Of a stretch of 64,000 bases of DNA, positions 9,569 through 19,582 are shown piece after piece. The first letter of the stretch is position 1; each line of letters begins with the position of its first letter. The translations under genes and the position numbers were made by a program. The notes beneath the pieces were generated by a model. That model saw only the letters and a list, made by a program, of their open reading frames with translations. It did no database searches and had not been told where the DNA came from. The DNA comes from Mycolicibacterium insubricum (lineage in GTDB: Bacteria > Actinomycetota > Actinomycetes > Mycobacteriales > Mycobacteriaceae), in contig NZ_AP022618.1 in NCBI RefSeq assembly GCF_010731615.1, forward strand, positions 1,240,001 through 1,304,000, read 5' to 3'.

Positions 9569-12370
9569 TCAGACGGTGACGGTCGGGTCGGCTGCGTCGA
9601 TGGCGTACACCCAGCTCTGGGTGCCGTCGGCGCTCGTGGTGGTCATGTAGACGTGACCGTCGGAGCCGACTTGGAAAGCCGACGGTGTGCCCTGGCCGGT
9701 GAAGACCGTCTGCTGCGCCTGGTTGCTGTCCTTGGCCAGTGACCACACGGTGACGGTGCCGTCCTTTTGGGTCGCGAAGTAGAGCGTGCCGTCGGGTGCG
9801 GCGACGCCCGCGGCGGGCACCGAATGCTCGTCGATGGTGACGACGGGCTGCAGCGGGTGATTGGTCTGATCGGCGTCGGCATCGGACAGTCGGAACACCG
9901 TGGTCACCCCGGAGTCGTCGGTGTTCTTCGTGCTGGTGACCTGGTAGGCCTGGCCGCTCCCGGTGACCACGGGCGAGTTGTAGGTGGCGGTGCTCGACGG
10001 GCCGAGAGCGACGACGATCGGGGTGGTCTCTCCGGGCCGGATGATGCCGGTCCTCAGCGTGGTTCCATTGACGCCGTCCACCATGCCCTGATACACCGTG
10101 CCGTCGGCGCCGGCGACGGGAGTGCCGTAGCCGAAGTTGCTGTCGCCGGGGAAGGCGATGACTTGTGGATCCACGCCCGCAGTTGGGCCGCCGACCGGGA
10201 ACGTCACCATTCGCGACTGATAGCTATACGGCGCACTGGAGACGCCTGTCGGCAGCAGCAGCACTTGTTGTTGGTAGACGGTGCCATTGGCGAACACGGT
10301 GCCCGCATTGATGGCTTGAGCGGCACTGGGAGCCGCCGGCATGGCGACGGTCTTCTCCACGGTTCTGCTGCTTGGATCGATGATCTCGACCTGCCCGCCT
10401 GACGCTGTGCTGGTGCCGATGTAGCCCTTGCCGTCGGGGCCGAATGCGACCTTGAGGCCGCCTCCGGTTGTCCCGCCGAGTGGAATCACCGTGGCGCCGT
10501 CGTTCGCTGCGGCGGTGTCGACGTTGTCGGGGTCTATGACCCAGATGTTGCTGGTGGGGCTCCACTGCACGACATAGAGCCTGCCGCTGCTGTCGGTCGA
10601 CAGACCCGACTGTTTGATGCCGCCCGCGGTGCTGAATCCCGGTGAGAACAGTCCCGGAATGTCTACTGCGGTCGGTGAGTAGCCTGGGTCCGCGATCTTG
10701 CTGGTGTCCACGACCGCAACCTGGCAATTGCTGCAGGCGATACCGTCGTTGGTGGATGGGGTGGGGTTCACCGACTGATAGATGATCCCGTCCGCCCCTG
10801 CCACCGCGTCGCCGACAGGTTTGCCATTGAGATTGTACGTCGCGGACTCCGGCGGGGCGTCGAACGTCGTGAGAACCGCTGGGGCGAGGCGGGCGAAACT
10901 TTGCGGGGCCGGTGCCGGCGATGCGGTGGGCACAACCACCAGGGCGTAGGTACCGTCGGCGCGTTGAATGTTCTGGACCACGGCACTATCGGTGATGAGC
11001 GGGTCCTGGCCCTCGACGGGCTTTCCCTCCAGATCCACCACCTTGGTGATACCGGTGGAATCGCGGACCGCCAGCGCATAGATCGTCTGATTGGTGGCGG
11101 TGTCGGTGTGGGATGCATATTGCGCGGCGGTGCCATTGCTTCCGACGAATGAATTCCCACTGCTGCTATAGCCAACCGGTAGGTCCATGGGCACCGGGGT
11201 GATCTCGGGCCCGTGCTGCTCGACGTCCTGCGGCGGAACGTTCACCACCACCGTTTTGGTGTGGCCGCCGTCGGGGGCGAACAGCCCGGCCAGGCCGTGC
11301 AGGTGGAACCCGCTGTCGGCGTCGCTGACCGTCACGGTGAAGCTGGTGGCCTCGGTGTGGCCCGCCTCGGGGGTGTAGGTGAACACTCCGGGGCTGGTCT
11401 GCTCGACGGAGCCGACGGCGGGCTGGGTGACGGTGTAGGTCAGGGGGTCGCCGTCGGGATCGGTGGCATCCAGCGTCAGGGTGTTGCCGGTCATGGTGAC
11501 CGGCGTGCTGGCCTGCGGTGCGGCGTTGAACAGCTCGCGGCGTACCCATCCCACCAGCGCCAGGGCGATGGGGTTCTCCGTGCCGCCGGTGTGGCCGGGG
11601 TTGGCGGAATCCCCGGACATCAGGGACCCGAGCACGCCGAGCATCCGCTGGATCACTCCGCCCGGTGCGGACGGAGTGGTTGTGGTGGTCAGGGTGCCGC
11701 GCTGCTCGACGCCGGGGGTGGCGGTTTCCGGTGCCGACGGTGCGGCGAAGGTAACCGCGCCGACCAGTTTGGCGGTGAATGCCGTTGCCGTGTCCTCGAT
11801 ATGCGCGGCCAGGGTTGGCACCCGCTGTTCGGGCCGCTCCGGTGCCCCGGTGAACTGCGCGATGCTGATCCGGGGGATCGATACGGGCGCCGCTGATGTC
11901 TTGCGCGGCGTGGACAGATCCGCGAGATCGGGCAGGGAGTGTTGAGGCCGGGGACGGTCGGGACGTTCGGCGGCCGCGGGTACGTCGCGCTGACGCGGCA
12001 GCCGGGTGCCCAGGGGGAGGGTGTCGGGACGGTTTGTTTCGGACGTGGAGTCGATTGTGGTGGAAACGTTCTCGCTTCGTGTCTGACGGTCGGCGGGCAG
12101 CGGCGTATGGCTGATCGCCGTGCGACCCTGCTCGGCCACCGAGCGCGCGATGTCACGGATGGCGGCCAGCGGTTGTCGGTGTGTGCGCGAGGTATCGCGT
12201 TGCCGGGGCCCATCCGCGGCGTCCCGATGCGTGTCCGGGGCGTCGCGGTGCTCGGTGTTGGTCCCGCCGTCGGCAGCGGCCGACGGAATACCGCCGGCAG
12301 CGACTGCTGCGCCCAGTCCGAGTGCCAGCGCCAACCCGGCGATGCGCGCAGTATTTGTCTCGACGTTCAA
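9569..12370 (-). CDS. Large secreted protein with cadherin/Ig-like domain and beta-propeller-like repeats
   Basis: 933-aa exported protein. A signal peptide (IAGLALALGLGAAVAAG) is followed by about 250 low-complexity residues rich in Thr, Pro and Arg. Next comes one cadherin/VCBS-like module around residues 290-375, with DPDGDPLTYTVTQPAVGSV, FTYTPEAGH and FTVTVSDADSGFH. The remaining 550 residues contain repeated Gly-rich strands such as GKGYIGTSTASGG, DGTVYQGMVDG and DGTLYFATQKDG, suggesting a beta-propeller. Function is not recognised; a surface or secreted binding protein is likely. It is inserted between grcC1 and htpX relative to M. tuberculosis and has its own promoter (12402-12430). 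Confidence 0.85.
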   Translation of the reverse strand: MNVETNTARIAGLALALGLGAAVAAGGIPSAAADGGTNTEHRDAPDTHRDAADGPRQRDTSRTHRQPLAAIRDIARSVAEQGRTAISHTPLPADRQTRSENVSTTIDSTSETNRPDTLPLGTRLPRQRDVPAAAERPDRPRPQHSLPDLADLSTPRKTSAAPVSIPRISIAQFTGAPERPEQRVPTLAAHIEDTATAFTAKLVGAVTFAAPSAPETATPGVEQRGTLTTTTTPSAPGGVIQRMLGVLGSLMSGDSANPGHTGGTENPIALALVGWVRRELFNAAPQASTPVTMTGNTLTLDATDPDGDPLTYTVTQPAVGSVEQTSPGVFTYTPEAGHTEATSFTVTVSDADSGFHLHGLAGLFAPDGGHTKTVVVNVPPQDVEQHGPEITPVPMDLPVGYSSSGNSFVGSNGTAAQYASHTDTATNQTIYALAVRDSTGITKVVDLEGKPVEGQDPLITDSAVVQNIQRADGTYALVVVPTASPAPAPQSFARLAPAVLTTFDAPPESATYNLNGKPVGDAVAGADGIIYQSVNPTPSTNDGIACSNCQVAVVDTSKIADPGYSPTAVDIPGLFSPGFSTAGGIKQSGLSTDSSGRLYVVQWSPTSNIWVIDPDNVDTAAANDGATVIPLGGTTGGGLKVAFGPDGKGYIGTSTASGGQVEIIDPSSRTVEKTVAMPAAPSAAQAINAGTVFANGTVYQQQVLLLPTGVSSAPYSYQSRMVTFPVGGPTAGVDPQVIAFPGDSNFGYGTPVAGADGTVYQGMVDGVNGTTLRTGIIRPGETTPIVVALGPSSTATYNSPVVTGSGQAYQVTSTKNTDDSGVTTVFRLSDADADQTNHPLQPVVTIDEHSVPAAGVAAPDGTLYFATQKDGTVTVWSLAKDSNQAQQTVFTGQGTPSAFQVGSDGHVYMTTTSADGTQSWVYAIDAADPTVTV

Positions 12371-12401
12371 CTTGCCCCCAAGGCGGAAGAATCCCGACCC
12401 G

Positions 12402-12430
12402 CTAATACGCTAGACCGTCGCAGGCGTCAA
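12402..12430 (-). promoter_or_regulatory. SigA-type promoter for the 933-aa secreted protein
   Basis: On the minus strand TTGACG (12425-12430) and TATTAG (12402-12407) are separated by exactly 17 bp. This is close to the vegetative consensus and predicts a start near 12395, giving a leader of about 25 nt before the ATG at 12370. Confidence 0.7.
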
Positions 12431-12574
12431 GGGAACAAGGTCCTAATATTTGGCTGAGAGGTCCTTCTGCTCACCGGTGGAATCCGGGTTTGAATAGTGG
12501 GCGGAACCCGCCCGGCGCCGCCGGCGTTGGACAGGTCGGGGATTATGGCGACCGGGGAACAAGGAGGACCTCTC

Positions 12575-13465
12575 GTGCACTGGCATCCCACCGAGAACCG
12601 GTTGAAGACCTTCGTGCTGCTGGTCGGGTTCACCGCGCTGATCTCGTTCGTCGGCTACCTGTTCTCCGCGGCGACGGGCAACCGGATCTGGATCTGGGTG
12701 GCGCTGGTGTTCGCGCTGGCCACCAATGCCTACACCTACTTCAACAGCGACAAGCTCGCGCTGCGGGCGATGCACGCCCAGCCGGTGACCGAGCTGCAGG
12801 CGCCGGCGATGTACCGCATTGTGCGGGAATTGGCCACCGCCGCGCACCAGCCGATGCCCCGGCTCTACATTTCCGACACCGCCAACCCCAACGCGTTCGC
12901 CACCGGCCGCAATCCGCGCAACGCCGCGGTGTGCGCGACCACCGGCATCCTGGCGATCCTCGACGAACGAGAGCTGCGCGCGGTGCTCGGCCACGAACTG
13001 TCGCACGTCTACAACCGCGACATCCTGATCTCCTGCGTCGCCGGTGCGATGGCCTCGGTGATCACCGCCCTGGCCAACCTGGCTTTCTTCGCCGGCATGA
13101 TGGGCCGCGGCGACAGCCGGGGCGGTGGAAATCCGCTGGCGCTGTTGCTGATTCAGCTCCTCGGGCCGCTGGCCGCGACGGTCATCCGGCTCGCGGTGTC
13201 ACGGTCGCGGGAGTACCAGGCCGACGAGTCCGGCGCTGAACTCACCGGTGACCCGCTGGCTCTGGCCTCGGCGCTGCGCAAGATCTCCGGCGGCGTGCAG
13301 CAGGCGCCGCTGCCGCCGGAACCGGCGCTGGCCGACCAGGCGCACCTGATGATCGCCAGCCCGTTCCGGGCGGGGGAGAAGATCGGACGGATGTTCTCCA
13401 CCCACCCGCCGATCGAGGACCGGATCCGGCGACTGGAGAAAATGGCGGGCCGCTTGGGTCACTGA
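12575..13465 (+). CDS. htpX: Membrane zinc metalloprotease HtpX
   Basis: 296-aa M48-family protease that acts in membrane-protein quality control. Two N-terminal hydrophobic segments are followed by the zinc site HELSH ([11 protein letters not shown]), more membrane segments (about residues 155-205) and the distal Glu in [16 protein letters not shown] 12575 is chosen because it lies 6 bp after AAGGAGGA (12561-12568) and gives the family N-terminus ([13 protein letters not shown]). The longer ATG at 12497 would add 26 non-conserved residues. Confidence 0.94.
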   Translation: MHWHPTENRLKTFVLLVGFTALISFVGYLFSAATGNRIWIWVALVFALATNAYTYFNSDKLALRAMHAQPVTELQAPAMYRIVRELATAAHQPMPRLYISDTANPNAFATGRNPRNAAVCATTGILAILDERELRAVLGHELSHVYNRDILISCVAGAMASVITALANLAFFAGMMGRGDSRGGGNPLALLLIQLLGPLAATVIRLAVSRSREYQADESGAELTGDPLALASALRKISGGVQQAPLPPEPALADQAHLMIASPFRAGEKIGRMFSTHPPIEDRIRRLEKMAGRLGH

Positions 13466-13481
13466 CCCGCCCGACGGCGCG

Positions 13482-14711
13482 TTAGTCCTTCTCGGCCCTC
13501 GACGGGCGGTGCCGGACACTCGGCTCGGCGTGCTGGGCACTGGGCTCGCCGTGTTTGACCCCCAGGTTGGTGGCAACCTGCCGGGCCACCGCGCGGGCGC
13601 TCGGCAGTTTCGGTGTGGTAATCGTCGGCGTCGCGGCCGGCCCGCCGCGCACCGTGAACCGAGTCGCGGAGGAGCCGGCGGTCAGCGTGGCGGCGCCCTG
13701 GTTGACCCCGGTTCGGAAGTTCTTCAGGAAGGTCCGGGTCTCCGAGGCCGACGGCACCAACCCCGCGGGCTGGTAGATGCCCGGGTTGCCCAGCGGATCG
13801 TTGTCCGGGTAGCCGTAGTTCACGACGGCACGCAGCGCCGGCTCCGCGGCGCCGGCCAGCTGGTTGCCGACGGCCCCGCCGTAGTTGCGCAGCGGGCTCA
13901 GCAGCGGCAGATGGTCGGTCCGGTAGCCGACGTAGGTGACTCCGCCGACCTTGGTGACCTGGGCGTCGACCTCCTTGCCGTCGACGGTCACGGTGTACGT
14001 GCCGTCGTCATTGGGATGGCACGCTGATGCAATCCCGCAGCCCGGGGTCCCGTCGTCGTTCACCGGCAGGGTCAGCGCGCTCTGGCCGAGGCGTTTGTCC
14101 AGATACGTCGCCAGCGAGTTCAGGTCGGCGACCGGATTCAGGATGTACTTGGGCGCGCTGCTGTTGAGGTCGTACTCGGTGGCCGTCGAGATCACCACCG
14201 GGCTGCCGTCGGGCAGCGCGGTGGGCAGCGGATTCACCCCGATCGCGGCGAACACCGGATACCGGGTGCCGAAACCGCCGTTCGGGTTGGTGACGTTGTT
14301 GTCCAGCACCCAGGTGCTGTCGGCGGGCACCGGCTGACCGGTGGCCTGCAGCGCCGACAGCAACAGGCTCGCGTTGGCCGCGCCCCAGCCCGACGACAGC
14401 ACGGTGTTGTGCCCCGGGCTCGCCTGCAGCGCCTGCCAGATACCCAGCGGCCCGGTCAGGAAGTTGACGACGACGGGCGTGTCGCCATCCTTGAACCGGC
14501 CGCCGTAGAAGTCGGCGATCCCGTCGCCGCCCTGGTTGGTCGAACTGCCCTCGATGATCAGCGCGACCTGGGAAAACGGCACCGTGACCGGGTCTCCGGC
14601 CGGCGTTACCGCCAGGGTGGCGGTAACGGTAGCCGCAGCCATCGCGATGGTCATCGTGATCGACGTGACGGATCCCCGCACCCCGGCCCCCTCCCAGCCG
14701 GACGCCCCCAT
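13482..14711 (-). CDS. Secreted PE-PPE-domain protein (alpha/beta hydrolase fold)
   Basis: 409-aa protein with an N-terminal hydrophobic signal (TMTIAMAAATVTATLAV) and a mycobacterial PE-PPE domain (PF08237 type) without a PE or PPE N-terminus. Domain marks are VALIIEGSSTNQ, SPGHNTVLSSGWGAANASL and NYGYPDNDPLGNPG. The family has a serine-hydrolase fold. The C-terminus is basic and low-complexity (PSVRHRPSRAEKD). ATG 14711 places the signal peptide correctly; the open frame to 14909 overlaps the divergent gene. It ends 16 bp from the htpX stop, in convergent orientation. Confidence 0.82.
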   Translation of the reverse strand: MGASGWEGAGVRGSVTSITMTIAMAAATVTATLAVTPAGDPVTVPFSQVALIIEGSSTNQGGDGIADFYGGRFKDGDTPVVVNFLTGPLGIWQALQASPGHNTVLSSGWGAANASLLLSALQATGQPVPADSTWVLDNNVTNPNGGFGTRYPVFAAIGVNPLPTALPDGSPVVISTATEYDLNSSAPKYILNPVADLNSLATYLDKRLGQSALTLPVNDDGTPGCGIASACHPNDDGTYTVTVDGKEVDAQVTKVGGVTYVGYRTDHLPLLSPLRNYGGAVGNQLAGAAEPALRAVVNYGYPDNDPLGNPGIYQPAGLVPSASETRTFLKNFRTGVNQGAATLTAGSSATRFTVRGGPAATPTITTPKLPSARAVARQVATNLGVKHGEPSAQHAEPSVRHRPSRAEKD

Positions 14712-14766
14712 AAGTCGCCCGGAACGGGGAGCATAGCCGTCGATGCCGACAGTGAGGTGACGACTT

Positions 14767-15303
14767 ATGGTGAGTGACATGCGCAGCACAGTCCTGATCG
14801 GTGCCGTCGCGGCCACGGTTCTCGCCGCCCCGACGGCCTGGGCCGACCCGGAGCCCACCCCCGAGCCGCCGCCGGTCAACGCCCAGACGCTCACCATGAT
14901 CTCGCCCAAGCCCTACATGGTGAACGACGGCGTCTACGCCTTCACCGCACCGATCGGCGTGACCTGTGTGATGACCAAGGCCAGCCGCAGCTACGGGTGC
15001 AGCGGCACGCTGCCCGGGGCGCCGGGCGGGGCCAACGTGGTCACCGGCGGTCCGTCCGGGGAACCCGGCTTCGCCAGCACCGACCGGCCGATCTACGGGT
15101 TCTCCGAGACCCCGAAGGAACTGCCCGAGGGAAGCCGGCTGGGCATGGGAACCGTCAGCTGCGGCGTGCTCGCCGGCGGGGTGGTGTGCTCCAACAGCTA
15201 CGACCAGACCGGCTTCGTCATCGCCTCCGGCGGCAGTTACGCCTTCGGGGCGGTGAACCCGCTGCTCGACCGCCCCGAGGGCACCAACCCGTACGCCAAC
15301 TGA
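14767..15303 (+). CDS. Small secreted protein, unknown function
   Basis: 178-aa protein with a clear signal peptide (STVLIGAVAATVLAAPTAWA, cleavage about residue 26) and a Pro-rich start to the mature part. Four Cys residues (TCVMTKASRSYGC, CGVLAGGVVC) probably form two disulfides. I do not recognise a characterised family. It could start at ATG 14767 or ATG 14779, the latter giving a tighter signal peptide. It is divergent from the PE-PPE-domain gene, 55 bp away, so the two may share a regulatory region. Confidence 0.8.
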   Translation: MVSDMRSTVLIGAVAATVLAAPTAWADPEPTPEPPPVNAQTLTMISPKPYMVNDGVYAFTAPIGVTCVMTKASRSYGCSGTLPGAPGGANVVTGGPSGEPGFASTDRPIYGFSETPKELPEGSRLGMGTVSCGVLAGGVVCSNSYDQTGFVIASGGSYAFGAVNPLLDRPEGTNPYAN

Positions 15304-15393
15304 CTCCGTTGTAGTTGGTCCCGGCTTCACTTCGGCTCCGCCGGCACTCGCTCCGCTCGCGCAACTCCGCCTGCGTTCGCCGAACCGCCCGGC

Positions 15394-16419
15394 TCAGAAC
15401 CCGCTGCCGTACACCTCGTGGCCGGGCTTCTCGGCGATCAGTCCGCGATAGGCCTGCTCGACGGACGCGCCGTGGTTGATCACCGCGTCCACCTCGCGGG
15501 CGATGGGCATGTTCAGCCCGTACTCGTCGGCGAACTCCATCACGACGCTGGCCGCCTTCACCCCCTCGGCCACCTGGTTCATCGAGGCGATGATCTCCTC
15601 GACCGTCTTGCCTAGGCCGAGCTGCTCGCCGACGTGCCGGTTGCGGCTGCGCTGGCTGGTGCAGGTGACGATCAGGTCGCCCATGCCGGCCAGGCCGGCG
15701 AACGTGTCGCGCTGGCCGCCGACCGCCTCGCCGAGCTTCGACATCTCCCGCACCGCGCGGGCCATCACCATGGCGCGGGTGTTCTCCCCGATGCCCAGCG
15801 AGTAGCCCATGCCGACGGAGATGGCGTACACGTTCTTCAACGCTCCCGCCATCTCAACGCCGATCACGTCGTCGGTGGTGTAGGTACGGAACCGCTTGGT
15901 GCGGAACAGTTTGGCCAGGTTCGCGGCCAGGTGCTGATCGGGCATCGCCAGTACGGCGGCGGCGGCGTACCCCTCGGCGACCTCGCGGGCGATGTTCGGC
16001 CCGGCCAGGATACCGGCCGGATGCCCGGGCAGCACCTCCTCGACGATCTCGCTCATCCGCAGGTTGGTGCCCTGCTCCAGGCCCTTCACCAGGGAGACCA
16101 CCGGGACCCAGGGCCGCAGCTGGGTGGCCAGTTCCTCCAGCACGCCGCGGAACCCGTGCGAGGGCACCGCCATCACGATCACGTCGGCGCAGTTGGCGGC
16201 CTCGGCGAAATCGGTGGTGGCGCGCAGCGAGTCCGGCAGCACCGCCTCGTCGCCGAGATACGCCGAGTTGCGGTGGTTCTCGTTGACATCCGCCGCGGTC
16301 TCCGCCGAGCGCATCCACTGCAGGGTGGGTCCACGACGGGCGCAGATGGAGGCGACGGTGGTTCCCCAGGACCCGCCGCCGAGTACGACGACCTTGGGCT
16401 CGCGTTGTGCTGCAGACAT
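15394..16419 (-). CDS. gpsA: Glycerol-3-phosphate dehydrogenase [NAD(P)+] GpsA
   Basis: 341-aa cytosolic dehydrogenase that reduces dihydroxyacetone phosphate to sn-glycerol-3-phosphate for phospholipid synthesis. Marks are the Rossmann motif VVVLGGGSWGTTVA, SLVKGLEQGT, AGPNIAREVAEG, the catalytic-Lys region EMAGALKNVYAISVG and GLAGMGDLIVTC. Start ATG 16419 is just before the Rossmann fold; the open frame continues upstream only because it is antisense-compatible with the next gene. It lies 5 bp downstream of the monooxygenase gene in one operon, as in M. tuberculosis. Confidence 0.95.
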   Translation of the reverse strand: MSAAQREPKVVVLGGGSWGTTVASICARRGPTLQWMRSAETAADVNENHRNSAYLGDEAVLPDSLRATTDFAEAANCADVIVMAVPSHGFRGVLEELATQLRPWVPVVSLVKGLEQGTNLRMSEIVEEVLPGHPAGILAGPNIAREVAEGYAAAAVLAMPDQHLAANLAKLFRTKRFRTYTTDDVIGVEMAGALKNVYAISVGMGYSLGIGENTRAMVMARAVREMSKLGEAVGGQRDTFAGLAGMGDLIVTCTSQRSRNRHVGEQLGLGKTVEEIIASMNQVAEGVKAASVVMEFADEYGLNMPIAREVDAVINHGASVEQAYRGLIAEKPGHEVYGSGF

Positions 16420-16424
16420 GCCCT

Positions 16425-17924
16425 TCAGGCTAGGGTGCCGACGGCGCCCGCGGGGGAAGTTGACGAAGCCGCCGACCGGCCGAACACCATCTCGGGACCG
16501 ATCCGGTCGAATCGGTGGTCGATGGCGTCGGCGAAATAGTTCTGCCGCACGTGCCACGGCCGTTTGGTGCCCGACTTGGGCAACGTGTGCCTGGCGCGCT
16601 GGACGTAGCCGGCGTTGATGTCCCAGGACGGCTTCTCGGTCAACGGCAGATCGCCGCGATGTGGATACGCGTGCGTGTATCCGTGAGAAGACATGTGAGA
16701 CAGCAACTTTGCTACCGACTTGGCCGTCATGTCCGCACGCAACGTCCAGGAGGCGTTGGTGTACCCCACGCACCAGGCGAGGTTGGGGACGTCTTCGATC
16801 AGGTGTGCCTTGTAGACGAACCTCTCGGCCGGGTCGATCCCGGTGCCGTCGAGCGACACCCGTACCCCGCCCAGGGCCTGCAGGGCCAGCCCGGTCGCGG
16901 TGACCACGACGTCGGCCCTCAAGTGCGTGCCGGAGGCCAGCCAGATGCCGGTGGCGTCGAAACGTTCGATCGTGTCGGTGACCACCTCGGTGGCGCCGTC
17001 GCGGATCGAGGCGAACAGGTCGCCGTCGGCGTCCAGGCAGACCCGCTGGTCCCACGGGTCGTAACGGGGGTTGAAGTGCACGTCGACGGGATAGCCCTCG
17101 GGTAGTTTCTTGATCGCCCGGGTGCGGATATAGCGGCGCATGGAGTGCGGCGCTTTGCGGCACAGGAACCACACGACACCCTCCAGGACGGCGCCCTTGT
17201 CGCGGGCGAAGCGGTGAGAGGCCTTGCGGGGGAGTAGTTTCCGAACAACTTCGGTGCTCGGGCTGACCCGGGCCCCGGCGGCGACGTAGGTGGGGGAGCG
17301 TTGCAGCATGGTCACCTTGGCCCCGGCGCGGGCCAGCGCGGGCACCAGCGTGACGGCGGTCGCCCCGCTGCCGATGACGACGACCTGCCTGCCGGCGCAG
17401 TCCAGATCCTCGGGCCAGTGCTGCGGGTGCACGACGGTGCCGGCGAACTCGTCGATGCCCGGGAAGTCCGGGGTGTAGCCGGCGTCGTAGTCGTAGTAGC
17501 CGCTGCCGAAGAACAGGAAGCGGGCGCGGTAGGTCGTTGCGCCGCCGTCGGATTCGCAACGCACGGTCCAAGTGTCGGTCGCCGAATCCCAGTCGACGGA
17601 CAGCACATGGGTACTGAAGCGGATGTGGCGGTAGATGCCGTGGCGGCGCGCGGTCTGCTCCAGATAGTCGCGGATGTCCGCGCCGTCGGCCACCCCTTCG
17701 CGCCTGGTCCACGGCTCCCACGGGAAGCTCAGGCTGAAGATCGAACTGTCGCTGCGCACACCGGGATAGCGGAACAGATCCCAGGTGCCGCCGACCCGCT
17801 CCCGGCGCTCCAGGATGAGGTAGTCCACACCGGGGTTGGCCTCGGTGATGCGGTGGGCCGCACCGAGGCCGGAGATCCCGGCACCGATGATGAGAACGTC
17901 GAGGACCTCGGTGCCGGAACCCAT
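16425..17924 (-). CDS. Baeyer-Villiger / flavin-containing monooxygenase (Rv0565c-like)
   Basis: 499-aa FAD/NADPH monooxygenase. It has FAD motif IIGAGISGLGAA, the type I BVMO fingerprint FAGTVVHPQHW (F-x-G-x3-H-x3-W), and a second nucleotide motif VVIGSGATAVTL. RYPGVRSDSS and DVHFNPRYDPWDQR are also typical. Such enzymes oxidise ketones or thioethers; mycobacterial relatives (EthA type, Rv0565c) can activate thioamide prodrugs. The natural substrate is unknown. ATG 17924 precedes the FAD motif by 10 residues. It is the first gene of the gpsA operon. Confidence 0.9.
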   Translation of the reverse strand: MGSGTEVLDVLIIGAGISGLGAAHRITEANPGVDYLILERRERVGGTWDLFRYPGVRSDSSIFSLSFPWEPWTRREGVADGADIRDYLEQTARRHGIYRHIRFSTHVLSVDWDSATDTWTVRCESDGGATTYRARFLFFGSGYYDYDAGYTPDFPGIDEFAGTVVHPQHWPEDLDCAGRQVVVIGSGATAVTLVPALARAGAKVTMLQRSPTYVAAGARVSPSTEVVRKLLPRKASHRFARDKGAVLEGVVWFLCRKAPHSMRRYIRTRAIKKLPEGYPVDVHFNPRYDPWDQRVCLDADGDLFASIRDGATEVVTDTIERFDATGIWLASGTHLRADVVVTATGLALQALGGVRVSLDGTGIDPAERFVYKAHLIEDVPNLAWCVGYTNASWTLRADMTAKSVAKLLSHMSSHGYTHAYPHRGDLPLTEKPSWDINAGYVQRARHTLPKSGTKRPWHVRQNYFADAIDHRFDRIGPEMVFGRSAASSTSPAGAVGTLA

Positions 17925-17961
17925 GGCGCCAGCGTAGCCAGCAACCCGGGGGGTCGGTGCG

Positions 17962-18903
17962 TTATCCGCAGGCCTTGGCCGGCTCGGGGGTGAGGCCCGA
18001 CTTGAACTCGATGGTTCCGGACTTGTTCGGGTCTGGTGCATTGACCTTCTGGACCATCGAGTCGACGGCCACCGAGCAATCGAGTTTGAGCCCGGCCAGC
18101 CCGGCGCTGTTCACCGACACCTTCAGCCAGGGGGTGTCCGTGTTCTTGGCGGTCACCGTCTTGGTCCATTTGTACCCGGCGGTCACCCCGACGTTGTTCT
18201 CGTTGACGATCTGGTTGTTGTCGCCGAGGTAGGAGATGTTGATGCTGGCCAGCGGCAGGCCCTGGGCCACGAGTGAGTAGTCGACCGTCGAGTTGGTCAT
18301 GTTTTCGGTGAGGCCCGGGGGGATCGTGACGGTCTTGTCGATCCCGTCGATCCCGCCGCGGGGGCCGGTCGACGGTGCCTCCTTGTGCGCGGTGTACAGC
18401 GCCACCGCGACACTGCTGAGATCGGAACCGTCGCGGCGGTAGTTGCCGGTGCCGAAGGTGTCATAACCGCAGTCGGCGATCGCGCCGGCAGCCTTGTTCA
18501 TCAGATCATCGACGGCGTAGCGGTCTCGGGAGTCGCTCTGGTCGATGACCACGGCCCGGTCGGCTTTGGCGCCGACCTTGTCCAGCGAGCCGACCGGATC
18601 CGTCTGGGGATTGACCCCCAGATCGATCGGTGGCGGCTCCGGAAAGAGATATTCAGACCCCCGGGTCCCGGGTTCGGCGATGTTGTAGTCGGCATTGATC
18701 CAGGAGCTGTACCAGGCCACGGTGGCACCCGGCTTGGCCCAGGTCAGGGGGGCGCAACCGGCAGCCGCGCGAGCGCTGGCCACCCGGGCGTTGAGGTCGT
18801 CCTCGGTGCTGGCGTGGGCCAGCGGAGCGATCACTAGGCCGGCCGCGATCAGTGCTGCCGCGGCGGTGCCCGCCAGACGGGTGGGATGTGTGGGAGTGTT
18901 CAT
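17962..18903 (-). CDS. Secreted protein, unknown function
   Basis: 313-aa exported protein. Its signal peptide is LAGTAAAALIAAGLVIAPLAHA. The segment DDLNARVASARAAAGCAPLTW resembles the N-terminal part of CAP/SCP-type mycobacterial secreted proteins, but the rest lacks a full CAP domain. The C-terminal 120 residues look like a beta-sandwich (VDYSLVAQGLPLASINISY, WLKVSVNSAGLAGLKLDCSV). ATG 18903 places the signal at the N-terminus. No enzymatic motif is visible. Confidence 0.8.
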   Translation of the reverse strand: MNTPTHPTRLAGTAAAALIAAGLVIAPLAHASTEDDLNARVASARAAAGCAPLTWAKPGATVAWYSSWINADYNIAEPGTRGSEYLFPEPPPIDLGVNPQTDPVGSLDKVGAKADRAVVIDQSDSRDRYAVDDLMNKAAGAIADCGYDTFGTGNYRRDGSDLSSVAVALYTAHKEAPSTGPRGGIDGIDKTVTIPPGLTENMTNSTVDYSLVAQGLPLASINISYLGDNNQIVNENNVGVTAGYKWTKTVTAKNTDTPWLKVSVNSAGLAGLKLDCSVAVDSMVQKVNAPDPNKSGTIEFKSGLTPEPAKACG

Positions 18904-18993
18904 GCCGCCGATCGTCGGACCGAAACATGTCGGCGGCAACGGGCGGTCCCGCCCAGCGGAACGCAGCCGCTGGCACGCAGCGGCTCCCGGCGG

Positions 18994-19485
18994 CTACCGG
19001 TAGTTGACGAACTGCAGCGCGACGTCGAGGTCGGCGCCCTTGAGCAGGGCGATGACGGCCTGCAGATCGTCGCGCTTCTTCGAGCTCACCCGGATCTCGT
19101 CGCCCTGGATCTGGGTCTTGACGCCCTTGGGGCCGTCGTCGCGGATCAGCTTGTTGATCTTCTTGGCGTTCTCCGAGTCGATGCCCTGCTTCAGGGTGCC
19201 GGTCACCTTGTAGGTCTTGCCCGAGGCGGCGGGCTCGCCGGCGTCGAACGCCTTCATCGAGATGTCGCGGCGGATCAGCTTCTCCTTGAACACGTCGACG
19301 GCCGCCTTGAGCCGCTCCTCGGTGGAGCTGACGAGTTCGATGGATTCCTCGCCCTTCCAGGCGATGGTGGTGTCGGTGCCGCGGAAGTCGAAGCGGGTGG
19401 TCAGCTCCTTGGCGGCCTGGTTGAGCGCGTTGTCGACCTCCTGGCGGTCGATCTTGCTCACGATGTCGAACGATGAATCCGCCAT
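18994..19485 (-). CDS. YajQ-family nucleotide-binding protein
   Basis: 163-aa protein matching the YajQ family throughout: [61 protein letters not shown] and the LQFVNYR C-terminus. YajQ proteins bind nucleic acid or nucleotides; some bind cyclic di-GMP. A GAAAGGA ribosome site precedes the ATG at 19485. Synteny with Rv0566c marks the right edge of the conserved host block, next to the tRNA used for integration. Confidence 0.93.
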   Translation of the reverse strand: MADSSFDIVSKIDRQEVDNALNQAAKELTTRFDFRGTDTTIAWKGEESIELVSSTEERLKAAVDVFKEKLIRRDISMKAFDAGEPAASGKTYKVTGTLKQGIDSENAKKINKLIRDDGPKGVKTQIQGDEIRVSSKKRDDLQAVIALLKGADLDVALQFVNYR

Positions 19486-19582
19486 GGACCCGTCCTTTCC
19501 TCTCGGCCCTCCCGCCCCGGGCCGACGATGCGTTTTCGTGTTCGGTACAACCTCGTTGTACCCTTCATGTCGCATCAAACCC

